The position numbers and the translations under genes were made by a program. Shown here one piece after another: positions 53,275 through 64,000 of a stretch of DNA of 64,000 bases. The DNA lies in assembly GCA_002964805.2 (NCBI GenBank), contig PUDQ02000034.1, positions 62,001 to 126,000 of the forward strand, given 5' to 3'. Source of the stretch: Trametes villosa (Eukaryota; Basidiomycota; Agaricomycetes; Polyporales; Polyporaceae). How positions within the stretch are numbered: the first letter of the stretch is position 1; every line of letters begins with the position of its first letter. Under the pieces are notes generated by a model that was not told where the DNA came from, ran no database searches, and saw only the letters and a list, made by a program, of their open reading frames with translations.

Positions 53275-53959
53275 TGCTAGACGAGATCTAGAGAGACGTC
53301 GAGTATTCACCGCGCAAGCGTTCACAGAGATCAGAACCTGTTTCAGAGGAATAGAGAGGGGAGACAAACGCGATGAAGAGGGAAGAAGACAGAAGAGAGG
53401 AAACCAACAAGCGCCGCAGACATGAACATGATCGAGGTGGTTGGAGGTTCGTTATTCGGGAGAGCGAGAGCAGTACTGTTACATCATCGGAAGACTTCGA
53501 GGGATCGACTGGTGTCCGAGAGCAGCTTGGGTTTTCGACAGCAAGACCATGAGAACGTCGACTACAGTACTGGAGTGGGGGTTGGTACAAGTGAGCGTCG
53601 GTAGGAATGAGGCGGGAGAGGGGTTGGCAGATTGGAGTGGAGAGTGAGGGAGAGGGGATGGAGAGCAAGCCACAGAGGTATGGTAAGCAAGAAGAGGCAT
53701 GCGATAAGTTACCGGATGATCTACCGGGGGTGCTAGAACTACAGCTATACTACACAAGAGCAGTCCGAGATATACAGGATGCAGCACGCGAGATGATGGC
53801 GATCAGGTCCCAAGAGACAAGAATCTGCTGCCAGAGCAGGATAGGTTCAGCAGATTGCACACAGTGCAAGGGCGATTGCGCTTTGATTGTGGGCGGGCCG
53901 CGCAGGTGTTGCGAACGCAGACCGCCGGGAGTTCGCGCTCAGCTCATGAGGAGCGCTGC
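53275..53959. other. Promoter side of the secreted-protein gene
   Basis: No supported gene; frame 53607-54200 (+) is antisense to DUF6699 gene 6 and looks like a shadow. Confidence 0.45.
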
Positions 53960-54631
53960 TTACGCGCTGCGCAAGTGCAGGTCGCAGATGGCCACACCAC
54001 CCTCGACAGAGCGCAGGGTGAGACCGGCGGAGAGATACCGTTTCCCGAGGGCGGCGGCATTGCGAGCGGAGGCACCGGCAAGTTGCCCGCTGAGCTCGCC
54101 TATGGTCGGGATACCGCGTGCGGCGATTTCGGCAGTGAACAGGCCTCCGACGAAGATGACCATACGGGTGACGGGGTGGTTGATAGCGGGCGCGCTCTGA
54201 GCTTGTGGGTGTAGCATCGCGCCTATTCTCACATCGAACGCGATAGGTTGCAGCGACGCGTCGAGCATAGGGTGGAAGTCCGGCTGTCTGCGCGCAACTT
54301 TTTCGGGGCTACCGGGAGGAGTCATCAGGCCATCTGCGAGAAGAAATCAGCATCTGTCGGGACTTGTGCACGCCTGGTCACGCGATATAATAGGTCACGT
54401 CGACGTACACGCTATGTTGTGGTTTGAGCCGTACTGCGACGGCGCGTACGGCGCGTACGATATCGCGGTTCCGGGGGAGCCGGGGGTGAGCGGAGTGTTC
54501 GGTGATCGCGGCGTCGGGGGAAAGTCGCGCTCGCGGTGCAGGGACCTCGGCGCTTGGGACGGCGTTGACGGCGCGTTGGACACAGCTCCGGACGAGCGGC
54601 TGCCTGACGAGCTCGGTGTTCGGACGTACAT
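53960..54631 (-). CDS. Probable DUF6699 family protein 6 (diverged)
   Basis: Two exons: about 54631-54400 and 54321-53960. Starts MYVRTPSSSGSRSSGAVSNA and continues Ser/Pro-rich with DFPPTPRSPNTPLTPGSPG; the intron has donor gtacgt and a ctgatttcttctcgcag acceptor. The second exon gives YGLMTPPGSPEKVARR, then PDFHPMLDASLQPIAFDVRI, NHPVTRMVIFVGGLF, IPTIGELSGQLAGASARN and LRSVEGGVAICDLHL. The order H-P-x-L, F-D-V-R, V-T-R-M-x-I and T-(V/I)-G-(D/E)-L matches DUF6699, but the final V-D-F-L-x-G block is weak. About 195 residues. Function unknown. The start codon is only a few bases from a tatatc element, so a more upstream start is possible. Confidence 0.55.
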
Positions 54632-55717
54632 GTTGATATATGGGGCTAATCACACGGCGGGATAGGGTGAAGGCGGCGAGGGATGTCGGAGTTGGCGGGG
54701 CACTCGGGGGGAATAGCGGTTGACTCGGTGTGTGAGGGCGCGGGGGGCGGGGCAAAGTCCACTTGGGGGACATGTCGGGCGGCCGTGACGGGTTTAAATG
54801 AGTCGACGTTGTTTGGTCACGCCCCGCCCACCGCGCGCCCTCCCGACGCGTCGGGCGGCGGGAAGTCGAGTCATGAGGCGGCTCCGTGATGGAAGTCGCA
54901 CACGAAACGCCAGCGCCAATCCGCCACTTACCTGATATAGGCAATCGGCGCGCCTTCCCCGACGCGCTTGCCTAATCAGGCCGACAATGCGCACCCCGAC
55001 GCTTCCCCATATGGTAAAAGCCCGCCCCCTGCCCTGTCCTCGTGTGCACCCCGCACGCGAACATCAGCGGGCTATGTGACAGGGTGGGCGCCGGAATACG
55101 ACGCGTACCGCACCTTTGTCGTCGGGATTCCAGGATAGGCAGCCCGCCGCGCCGCCGCCGATCAGCAGCTGTCTTCAGGATGCCCCCCGCGCCCCGCCCG
55201 GCGACGGCGCACGCTCGGCGCGGAGCTTCTGGACCATCGAAGCGTCGGCGGCGTCCCGCCGGGTGCGGAGGGAACGTTGGTCCCCGACGCCCGCCCTGGC
55301 CCGCCGTCGGGTTCGTCGCGTAATCCCAAGGCAAAGTCGCGCGCACAGAGGTTCCAGAACAGCAGCGCGAGAGTAATCGCTCTTCTAGTCATAAAGCACA
55401 GCTAGGTATGACGGGAAACCTCAAGAAATAGAGCTCAAGAGACATGCAGCACGAACGCAGTCGCCGGTACGGGCAATGTACGCGACGCAGAGGAAAGAGG
55501 AGGCATGTCTTAGCGCCCACAGCGTTCTCGTCGAGAACGTCAGGCGCCGGTGTGTAACTCTTAAACTCATCCACTCACTGGCTGCTCCCTGGCTCGACCT
55601 CGCTATACTCAGGGGCGCGCATTGCCGACTATACTGGGCTCCGTGAAAGCTTTGTTTTAGAGGACATCTCTACCACTTTTTGACAAGACGGCGAATGTCT
55701 GCGGCCTGCAGATCCAG
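54632..55717. other. Divergent promoter region, DUF6699 gene 6 and polymerase gamma
   Basis: No supported gene. Frame 54378-54944 (-) overlaps DUF6699 gene 6 in another frame and is Pro-rich; not accepted. Confidence 0.45.
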
Positions 55718-58700
55718 ATGCTGCGAAAACTCCAAACTGCGCCCGTCTCCCGATGCTTACATGTCTCCGCTTCTACTGCTGCTACCTCTTCTGTGCTCCA
55801 AAAACGACGCGTGCAGGTCAAGGAAACCCCTAGGAAAAGCCAGAGGAGAAGGGACGCCGAAGAAGATGAAAAGCACGTTCAGCAGCAGCCTGCGGTATCC
55901 GGTATGTCTCACGACCATATCTCTGCGCGTCCCCCCACTTACCATGGCATCCCCAGGGCCGAAGCGCAACGAGCTCGGCGTGCAACTCCTGTCCCGAGAG
56001 CTGCACCAGCAGATCTTCCGCAACGTCTCCTTCCCCCCTCCCCCGCAGCCCTTCGTCAAAATCGCGCAGGACCACCTCAAAGCGCACGGCCTCGACCCCA
56101 GCCAGGGCTCGGTGCTGCCCAACGTCAGCTTCACGCTCCCCCCGCTGCAGGGCCGCACGCTGGACGAGCACTTCTACCGCATCGGCAGCACCGCGGCGCA
56201 GCCCTGGCTCACGCTCGCGCAAGACCTGGCCGCGGCGCAACTGCCCCCCAAACCGGATCACTGGCACATCCAGGCGGGGTGGACGCGCTACTCGTTCATG
56301 CCGGACGGCTCGAGCTACAGCGAGCACGTCGAGTACCCCGAGTTCGAGGGCAAGACGGAGGAGATGCTCGTGTTCGACGTCGAGACGATGCCTGCATACA
56401 GCCCCTATGCGGTTATGGCCTGTGCTGTGTCGAAGAACGCGTGGTACTCGTGGATATCCCCCTGGCTCTTGGGCGAATCCATCAACCCCCAGCAGCTCAT
56501 CCCCTTTGGCGATCCGTCCGTGTCTCGGGTGGTCGTGGGACATAACGTCTCATACGACCGGGGGCGTGTCCTCGAGGAGTACAACGTTAACGGCACACAG
56601 ACGCGCTTCATCGACACCATGGCGCTGCACATAGCGGTCAAGGGCATCTCGTCGCACCAGCGCCCAGCATGGATGAAGTACCGCAAGTCGAAGGAGAAGG
56701 CGGAGGAGCAGCGCGAGGAGGCCATCGAGACCGTCTACGACCTCCTGCGCGAGGCTGAGGTGCGGCTTCAGAACGAAACCGACCCTGCGCGGAGAGCGGA
56801 CCTCGAGCGCGTAATGCGCGAGATGGAGGAGAGCCTCCCGACGCTGCAGGCGACGGACCTTGCGCCCGAGCCCGAGGAGGAGCTCACCGAGAAGCGCTGG
56901 GAGGACCTCACGTCCGCCAACTCTCTGGCAGACGTCGCGCAGCTGCACTGCGACATCACGATGGACAAGGAGGTGCGGAACGACTTCATGACGGCGACGC
57001 CCGAGGAGATCCGCGACGGCATCTACAACTACCTGGACTACTGCTCGACGGACGTCGCGGTCACCCACGCGGTGTTCGCTAAGACGCTGCCAGCGTTCCT
57101 TGCGGCGTGCCCGAATCCCGTCTCGTTCGCGGGCGTGCTGACTATGGGCTCGAGTCTGCTCACGGTCAACGAGGAGTGGGAGAAGTACATTGCGAACGCG
57201 GAGCGGACGTACAGGGAGCTCGAGGAGAAGGTCAAGATGCGCCTGATCGACCTTGCTCAAGAGGCGAAGGGCCTGATGGAGGGGGACAAGTGGAAGGACG
57301 ACGTCTGGCTCAGCCAGCTCGACTGGACGCCGAAGGTCGCGAGCAAGTCAAGAGGCGTCTTCGCCGCAGAGGTGTGCATCCTCCCAGTTGTGCGCATATA
57401 GTCACTCATAGATCGAGCAGACACTGCCCGTCGCCGCTCTTGCTGACGAGGTTGAGGCTGCACAACCTGAGTCTGTGGCTGAGGGCGAGCTCGTACCGAG
57501 GTGGTACAGGGACGTCGTCGCGGATCCATTCAAGTCGACCGTCGTGAACAAGCTCCTCCCGCTCCTCTTCCAGATGAGCTACGACGGTCACGCTCTGCAA
57601 TACTCGTCCAAGCAGGGGTGGCACTACGTCGCCGACGGAGAAATACAGACACTCCCGACTTCTGGAGGCAAGAAGGTAGTATCAGTGTTGAGCACCGTGC
57701 ACGGCATACCAGGTCTCGAAAGCGGTCGACTCGCTACGGCTCACAAGGATCTCGCGCTGCCCGTTTCTAGGGGAGACTACTCCTCGAACGTCAGGCAGTC
57801 GATCCTCAACCTCGCGAAAGCGCTCGCGAGCACCTCCCAGGACGAGATCGCCTCGAGTCCTTGGCTACAACACCTCGACTGGAAGACTGTCAGGACATCC
57901 GGTTCTAGTGGCGCAGCCTCTCCGTCCCCTAAACGCAAGGCAAAGGCGCCGGCGGCGCCGAAGCCTCCCCCGGTATACTGGCCGAAGTGGTACTGGGACC
58001 TCACGAAGCCGAAGAAAGATTGCGCGCCAGGCACGCTCGATCTGACGGTGCGCAACCGCATCGCGCCCATCCTCTTACGCCTCTCGTGGCAGGGCTGGCC
58101 GCTCTTCCACTCGCGCGAGCACGGGTGGACCTTCCGCGTGCCCAAGGACGCCGACTTCCAGACTCGCGCGAAGGTGCTGGCCTTTAAGGACGAGGCGGAC
58201 ACACCCTTGGAACAGATGGCCGCGCAGGAAGGCTACACGTTCTACAAGTTGCCGCACAAGGACGGGGAGCAGGCGAACGTGGGCAGCCCGCTCGGGAAGA
58301 CGTTCATGAAGTACTCGCAGGACGGGACGCTCGCGAGCCCGTTCGAGGAGGCCAAGGGCGCGCTCGACATGAACGCGCAGTGCAGCTACTGGATCTCCGC
58401 GCGCGACCGCGTGATGAACCAGACGGTCGTCTGGCAGGACGACAAGCACGACGTCGGCATTGCACGCCCCTCAGAGCCCGACAAGAAGTGGGGCATCATC
58501 CTCCCGCAGGTGATCACGATGGGCACCGTGACGCGGCGGGCGATTGAGAAGACGTGGCTGACGGCGAGCAACGCGAAGAAGAACCGCGTCGGGTCCGAGC
58601 TGAAGGCGATGGTGCGCGCGCCGCCGGGGTACGCGCTCGTCGGCGCGGACGTGGACTCGGAGGAGCTCTGGATCTCGAGCGTGATGGGCGACGCGCAGTT

Positions 58701-59868
58701 CGGGCTGCACGGCGCGACGGCGATCGGGTGGATGACGCTCGAGGGCACGAAGGCGGCGGGCACGGACCTGCACTCGAAGACGGCGAGCATCCTCGGCATC
58801 TCGCGCGACCAGGCGAAGGTGTTCAACTACTCGCGCATCTACGGCGCGGGCATGCGCCATGCGGTGCTCCTCCTGCTGCAGTCGAACGCGGGCATGCTCC
58901 CCGAGCAGGCGCAGAAGCTTGCAGAGAACCTCTACGCATCGACGAAGGGCAAGAACACGCACGGCACGCACCTCTTCGGCCGCAAGTTCTGGTACGGCGG
59001 CACGGAGAGTTTCGTGTTCAACAAGCTCGAGGAGATCGCGCTCTCCGACCGGCCGCAGACGCCCGCGCTCGGGTGCGGCATCACGTACGCGCTCTCGAAG
59101 GAGTACCTCCCTGCGAAGTTTGGGTCGGACTACATGCCGTCACGCATCAACTGGGTCGTGCAGTCCTCGGGCGTCGACTACCTGCACCTGCTCATCGTGT
59201 CGATGGAGCACCTCATCGCGAAGTACAACATCCAGGCGCGCTACCTCATTTCCGTGCACGACGAGCTGCGCTACCTCGTCAAAGACGAGGACCGGTACCG
59301 CGCGGCGCTAGCGCTGCAGATCGCGAACGTGTGGACGCGGAGCTACTTTGCGTACAAGCTCGGTATGGACGACCTCCCACAGGGCGTCGCCTTCTTCTCG
59401 TCGGTCGACGTCGACCGCGTGCTCCGGAAGGAGGTCGACATGCCGTGCGTCACACCGTCGCAACCCGAGCCCATCGCCCCTGGAGAAAGCCTCGACATCC
59501 TGCAGACGCTCGAGAAAACGCACGGGGGCTCGCTTTGGGCAGATGGCGCAACGATGGTCGAGCACGACGGGCTCGACTGTGGGAGCAGCCTGTTTGGGTA
59601 CAGCCCGCCCGACTGTCTCGAGCATCGTGCACATAACGCGGCGTGGTTGCGTGCGCAGGCGACGACCGACCTCGACGAGGTGAAGCGGCTCGCGCAGTCG
59701 TACCGGGGCGCGGCGGCGGATGCGAAGGCGAAGGCGAGGGCAAAGCGCGGCAACACTGCTGTGAACGCGGGGTTGAAGCGGCTGAAGAAGGTGAAGGCTT
59801 TGGGGAACGATGGGAACGTCGACTGGACGAACACCGTGGAGCAGTTTTTGAAGGCGCTGCAATCGTGA
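55718..59868 (+). CDS. MIP1: Mitochondrial DNA polymerase gamma (family A)
   Basis: Three exons: 55718-55902, 55958-57371, 57412-59868; 1351 residues. The N-terminus MLRKLQTAPVSRCLHVSAST is Arg/Ser-rich without acids, a mitochondrial presequence. Exonuclease motifs: VFDVETMPAYS (Exo I), VVGHNVSYDRGRVLEEY (Exo II), YLDYCSTDVAVTHAVF (Exo III). Polymerase motifs: A, YALVGADVDSEELWISSVMG; B, RDQAKVFNYSRIYGAGMRHA; C, ISVHDELRYLV. All catalytic acids are present, so both replication and proofreading should work. The enzyme replicates mitochondrial DNA in the matrix. The C-terminus past motif C is long and basic (AKAKARAKRGNTA), as in other fungal Mip1 proteins. The second intron is only 40 nt but retaining it gives a stop after EVCILPVVRI. 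Confidence 0.95.
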
Positions 59869-59934
59869 GTGTTGAGGCAACTGGAGTAACTTATCAACCT
59901 ATTGTATCATCTCTACCGTACTATCTCCGCTGCT

Positions 59935-62756
59935 TTAATAGGAAATGATCCGATGAACATAGCTATGGCGACCTGCAAGCACTACATTAGAACGCAACAG
60001 CGGGCCTGGGGAGAATGGGCATTCTCCGATGGATCCCTCGGACGATTCTCGCTGGTTGTTGCATCGTCTGCTGGAGAGGTGACTAGTACCGCGTTCTAGG
60101 TGAGCAAACATCGTCCTATGCATGTAACGCGCATGCGTACCGGAGACCATCGCAGTGAGGGCGTCGAGACGCGAAAGCACGTCCACCAGCTGTGACGAGA
60201 GTGCAGCGACCTTTGAGGACAGTTCAGTATTCTGCGAGGCCATGATGTGGTTCTTGGACGCCAGATCATCGATCTGGGAGGCCATCGCGGCCGCTTGTGT
60301 CTGCATAATGTCGTCCTGGCGACTTTCCGATGGGCCGACACCTGAAGAGCCAGCGAGCTGTTTCGTGTCCACTGAGCGCTGGTGGAAGATTCAGGTCGTG
60401 ATCAGCTCATCTAATAGAACGAAGAAGCGGGGGTGGGGGGGGGGGGGGGTACGTTAAGCCTTGAAGAGCTTGGTAGACTTACAACGGCGCCGCTACAGAG
60501 GCTCTTGGAAGATGAGCCCACCTCGCCATTCTTGCGCGGTTCATCGCAAAGGACCTGTGTGCCCTCTTCGCGAAGACCGCTGTCCGAACGTTTCTCTACT
60601 TTGGAGCCACGTTTGTCCGCCGCGCGCACGGCAGTCACCGGGACGTGCCAGCGGTCATGTTTCTCGGATATCTCGACGGACAACGCGACCCGAGTACCAA
60701 AGCCAGACGCAGAGGGCTCAGAGCCGCCGTTTGGAGGGCGTTCCAACGATACACGCAAGAGTCGGTTCAGTGCGGGTCGTTCGGCATCGGACGGGACTAG
60801 GAACTCGGCGCGCGCGATCGTGTGTCCATAGCCTGAGAACACGTCCCGACGCTGGGCTGTCACCGTATGTTCGCTGCCATTGACGCACGGCACCTCCTTC
60901 ATCGCATAGGGAGAAAATGTTGGTGGGGAATGTGAGGACGCAGGCTGAGGGGAACATTCGGGAATAGCTAAAAAATTTGTGACAGAAAAACGAGCCGCGA
61001 GGTCCTCCAAGGAGCCCCCCGAGAGCGATGTGACAAGGGACAGTTGTAGCTGGATCATCTGGAGTGGTCCGCCGCCAGGATCCTGGTGGTCCTCCGGGTC
61101 GCCGGTAGATGCTAGCGTCGTTTTCAAAGCGATCTGCGAGGACGAACACTCTACATGTAAAGGCGAAATTGTGAAGCCAAGCGCACGCAGAGCTTCGATC
61201 CTGCGAGGAGCGAAGTCGACGGTCACTCCACGAAAGGTAAAATGGGCTCTGCTCAGGATGCCGACAAACGCCTGGGTGCGGGTGGATGAAAGCCAATTTG
61301 GAAGTGGTGGATTAGAGTAGTGATGAAGGATAGAGACTTCCGCCGACGTTGGGGTAGTGAACTGCGAGAGGGCGGCGAGGGCGTTTCGGGACAAGCGAAT
61401 GTTGCGGTACGGTTGATGTTGCACCTCGTCGGGGCGACATGGAATGTGGGTTCCGATGACAGTACCGCGTCCGACGGTGGCGACGACAGACAGAGACTGG
61501 CGTATCAGAGGAAGAGCAATGATGGACCCCTCGTCATCCTCGCACTGCAGTAGAGCGAGTATGTCCACCTCACCTGACCTTAGACAGGCGGGGCACTGTA
61601 GCTGCTGAGTTACTGCTGCATGGAGCGCCTTGAGAGCCGGAGGTATCTGTGCGAGATCGAGACATAGCAGCTTCACCCGGATGCCTTGTGGGGTAAAAAG
61701 ACAGTGCAACGGCGGTAATTCCTCGTTTCCACCCAAGCGCAGTTGCGAGACAAAACGAGAGGGCGTAATCGGCCGGAAGGTATCGCTGTGCTGGAATGAG
61801 GAAGGAGAGGGTGCTAGTAGACCAACCGACTGGAGTTCAGGGCGCCCAAGGCGCTCACATTCGTGCAGGGCTCTCAGCGCGCACCCAGCTCCCCAGGCGA
61901 AGATGCTCTGGTCGGGGATAGTCCTGATGATTTCTTCCTGAAGGCGGATAAATGCGTTCTTGCCCTCGCCGTAGATGGGGGACATGTGGACGTCGAAGAG
62001 ACCCATCAAGCAGTAGGCCTGATCCTCGATGCGAGTCGTGACCCTTCCTGCAGCCCAACGCATCCGATCCGCAACGCTGACCGAGTCCAAGGAGGTCCTC
62101 CCCGTGAGGATATCGCATTCGACTCCGGTCAACTCCGCCAGACTGACGGCAAGCCCCAACTTGGTCCCAAGGAAGCCCCAGGTCCGCGTCAGGAACACCA
62201 TGCGCTCCGGCGCGATGAGCTCCTGCAGCGTCCAACCGCGCTTGTGCCATCGGCTCTCGCGGAACTGGGATCTCCGACTCCTGGGTTCGTCGCCGTCGGG
62301 GACGTCCGCGAGGTAGACGTAACACATGTCCGACAGTCGATACCACTCGTACATGGAGTTGATCGCCTCGGAGAGTTCTGCGCTGCTCGACTTGTCAATG
62401 CAACACGCATCGTTCCATACGAGCCGAAAACCAGCCTCGCGCGCAACCTTGCAGACACCCTTGATTTTGTACGAAAGTGGGGAGTCATCGGAGAAGATTT
62501 CGCCGGCCGTTTCAGGCTCGAGGGATGGTACGGCGGTGTTGTCGGTGGGCGACTGGGGCATGCCGACGGAGCCAGTTGATCGAGGCAGCACCTGAGCCGC
62601 TTTCACAGTCGCTTGGATCTTTCGGACATCGTCGTAAGTCTGCTCGCCGCCCTGAACCTCGGTCCTCCAAACGTGAGAGAGAATGGCGTAAATAACCTGG
62701 GCCGGGTCGTTGTGCCATTCAAAGTCGCCGGTCCAGGTATTCAAGAAACGCGGCAT
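59935..62756 (-). CDS. HET-domain protein with C-terminal coiled coil
   Basis: Start chosen at ATG 62756-62754, giving MPRFLNTWTGDFEWHNDP, the usual beginning of agaricomycete HET proteins. HET blocks: YAILSHVWRTEVQGG (about 22-36), FRLVWNDACCIDKSSSAELS with MYEWYRLSDMCYVYLADV (about 108-150), and KRGWTLQELIAPERMVFL (about 170-190), then DQAYCLMGLFDVHMSPIYGEG, also typical. A long middle has no recognised domain. Intron 60482-60379 joins in frame to a second exon encoding MASQIDDLASKNHIMASQNT, ELSSKVAALSSQLVDVLSRL: a heptad coiled coil. Total about 905 residues. Without that splice the frame ends at 60411 in a Pro-rich tail. Likely role: non-self recognition and cell death; partner unknown. 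It faces polymerase gamma tail to tail with 66 bp between stops. Confidence 0.85.
60435..60449. repeat. 15-base poly-G run (poly-C on the gene strand)
   Basis: Lies within intron 60379-60482 of the HET gene, upstream of the acceptor, where a polypyrimidine tract would be. Confidence 0.9.
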
Positions 62757-63697
62757 GCTGTATATTGAACCGCAGAATCGTGAGTGAGACATCGTGCGTA
62801 CTACTAATAGACAATATTCAAGCAACTCACATTGAAAAGCCTCGGTGATTTAACAACTCGGCGAGTTCTGGGATGGACGTAGACGAGGAGGTGGGAGAAA
62901 GAGCTGACAGCGTGTCTGGTACGGTTGCGGGGTGGTTGAGGGTATGCACCTATGCTTCATAGCCTGCCTGGTTCCGCGTGGTCCGGCCATGAAAGGCGCA
63001 CATCGGCCTCGAGGTCAGAGGCCCGTGGACATGCGGTCAGTGCGCAGACCGCAGACCTGCCACAGGCCTGCTTTCGAAGCCCTGATAACCAGTTGTTATG
63101 AACGCGTGCTTTCCCGGCGGGCTGAGTACTCGCCGTTCTCGCCGAATGCATTCCGTGTGCTATGACTCGAGTGCAGTAAATGTGAGGCCGGCCCAGTGAG
63201 GTCTTGTATGGCTATTCTATCGTCACTTTGACTTCATTCGCAATGCTCGATCAGGTTTCTCCAAAGTCGCCCGAAGAGAAGCAGATATACGAAGCCACCT
63301 GCGAGCGGAGATGACATTGACAGGGACTGAACGTTATAACAGTATGAGGGGCTCCTTAGGCCACTCTGGGAGATCTGTGATCCTCGCAGCCTGAGTCGCA
63401 TGTAATCAAAACATCGGTCAGGAGAAGAGATTGGGCTGAAACGACCACGAGACGCACTTGATATTAGTGGACGGATTTGGGGCAGGATGTGGGGTGGGGC
63501 TGCTTCCATCAGTGGTTTCGTCGAAGTGTGTGCGCGAGAGTCAGAACAAGGGGGCAGGCGCGGTGTCTCCGTCGCGCAAAGGGAGCTCCGCATTCGTTCG
63601 AATTCAGGGTAATGCAAACCAAAGCAGCCGATTGCGTGCGTTGGGCGCTGCGTATGAGATACAGTTAGAAGCACGCCGTGCGTACGCCACGCCGATA
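62757..63697. other. Intergenic, 0.9 kb
   Basis: No supported gene. Promoter side of the second HET gene and 3' flank of the gene at the window edge. Frame 63234-63674 (-) has no recognisable features. Confidence 0.45.
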
Positions 63698-64000
63698 TCA
63701 GCGTCGGTTCCGACTTTGAGTGCTCGGGCCTTGCGGGCCTGCAGCGGCGCCTTTCCGCATCTCCTCCTCGTCCAGCCCCGCCTCGGCCAAGATGCGCTCC
63801 ACCTCCTCGAGTATGGGCTTGTATTCCGCTGTGAAGATGACTGATGAGCTTTCAGATGCTATGTTAGCGGCAGACACACTGACCATACCGCTCCTCGGCG
63901 AGCGTGAAACCGTCCCTGCGGAGCTCCTTGCCGCGGTTATCGGTCTTTCCGTACGCCTTTTGTGTCCAGTACTCGCCTGGTATGCAGGCGGTGAGTAGAT
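63698..64000 (-). CDS. Unrecognised gene, 3' part
   Basis: Two terminal exons on the minus strand: 63976-63884 and 63828-63698, joined by a 55-nt intron (63883-63829); the 5' part lies beyond the window. Exon one encodes EYWTQKAYGKTDNRGKELRR and DGFTLAEERY; exon two continues AEYKPILEEVERILAEAGLD and EEEMRKGAAAGPQGPSTQ, ending at TGA 63700-63698. Charged and helical, likely soluble. No family recognised. The clean frame across a good splice pair argues it is real. Confidence 0.6.
   Translation of the reverse strand: MYSPPAYQASTGHKRRTERPITAARSSAGTVSRSPRSGMVSVSAANIASESSSVIFTAEYKPILEEVERILAEAGLDEEEMRKGAAAGPQGPSTQSRNRR

Noticed and set aside
54378..54944. 188-codon Pro-rich minus frame
   Set aside because: Overlaps DUF6699 gene 6 in another frame; the spliced frame there continues into a recognisable domain.
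56405..57260. Antisense frames within polymerase gamma
   Set aside because: Shadows of a highly conserved coding exon.

Overview
The window looks like nuclear DNA of a basidiomycete, probably an agaricomycete of the polypore type. Genes are GC-rich and split by many short introns (mostly 45-75 nt, GT-AG, often with a CTAAC/CTGAC-like branch site). The families fit: HET-domain proteins, fungal caspase-like proteases, F-box/LRR proteins, DUF6699 proteins and a CACTA/Plavaka-type DNA transposon. All splice models were built by hand from reading frame and splice sites, so single exon borders may be wrong.

Layout. 1-1.3 kb: 3' part of an amino-acid permease (+). 1.8-3.5 kb: HET protein (+). 3.8-5.4 kb: Bub3 spindle-checkpoint WD40 protein (-). 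5.9-6.8 kb: DUF6699 protein 1 (-). 8.5-13.7 kb: two tandem caspase-like genes (-). 16.4-17.1 kb: DUF6699 protein 2 (-). 17.2-20.9 kb: gene-poor, with decayed repeats and a scrambled gene relic. 20.9-29.6 kb: a complete 8.7-kb DNA transposon with matching terminal inverted repeats and a 7-bp target duplication. It carries a damaged transposase and two further genes, one of them split by a 235-bp TA-flanked MITE. 32.5-33.3 and 36.3-37.3 kb: DUF6699 proteins 3 and 4 (+). 38.8-40.7 kb: GH5 glucanase (+). 41.1-42.7 kb: F-box protein (-). 43-48 kb: gene-poor, with three arrays of a degenerate 10-bp repeat. 48.2-49.6 kb: DUF6699 protein 5 (+). 50.8-53.3 kb: secreted Cys-rich protein (-). 54 kb: probable DUF6699 protein 6 (-). 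55.7-59.9 kb: mitochondrial DNA polymerase gamma (+). 59.9-62.8 kb: second HET protein with a coiled-coil tail (-). 63.7 kb to the end: 3' part of an unrecognised gene (-).

There is no operon logic. Conserved housekeeping genes (permease, Bub3, GH5, polymerase gamma) are islands among fast-evolving families (HET, caspase-like, F-box, DUF6699) and transposon debris. The most notable items are the intact-ended transposon with two non-transposase genes, the MITE whose precise removal rejoins one of them, the six dispersed DUF6699 paralogues, the tandem caspase pair with GC-AG introns, and the 10-bp-periodic arrays.
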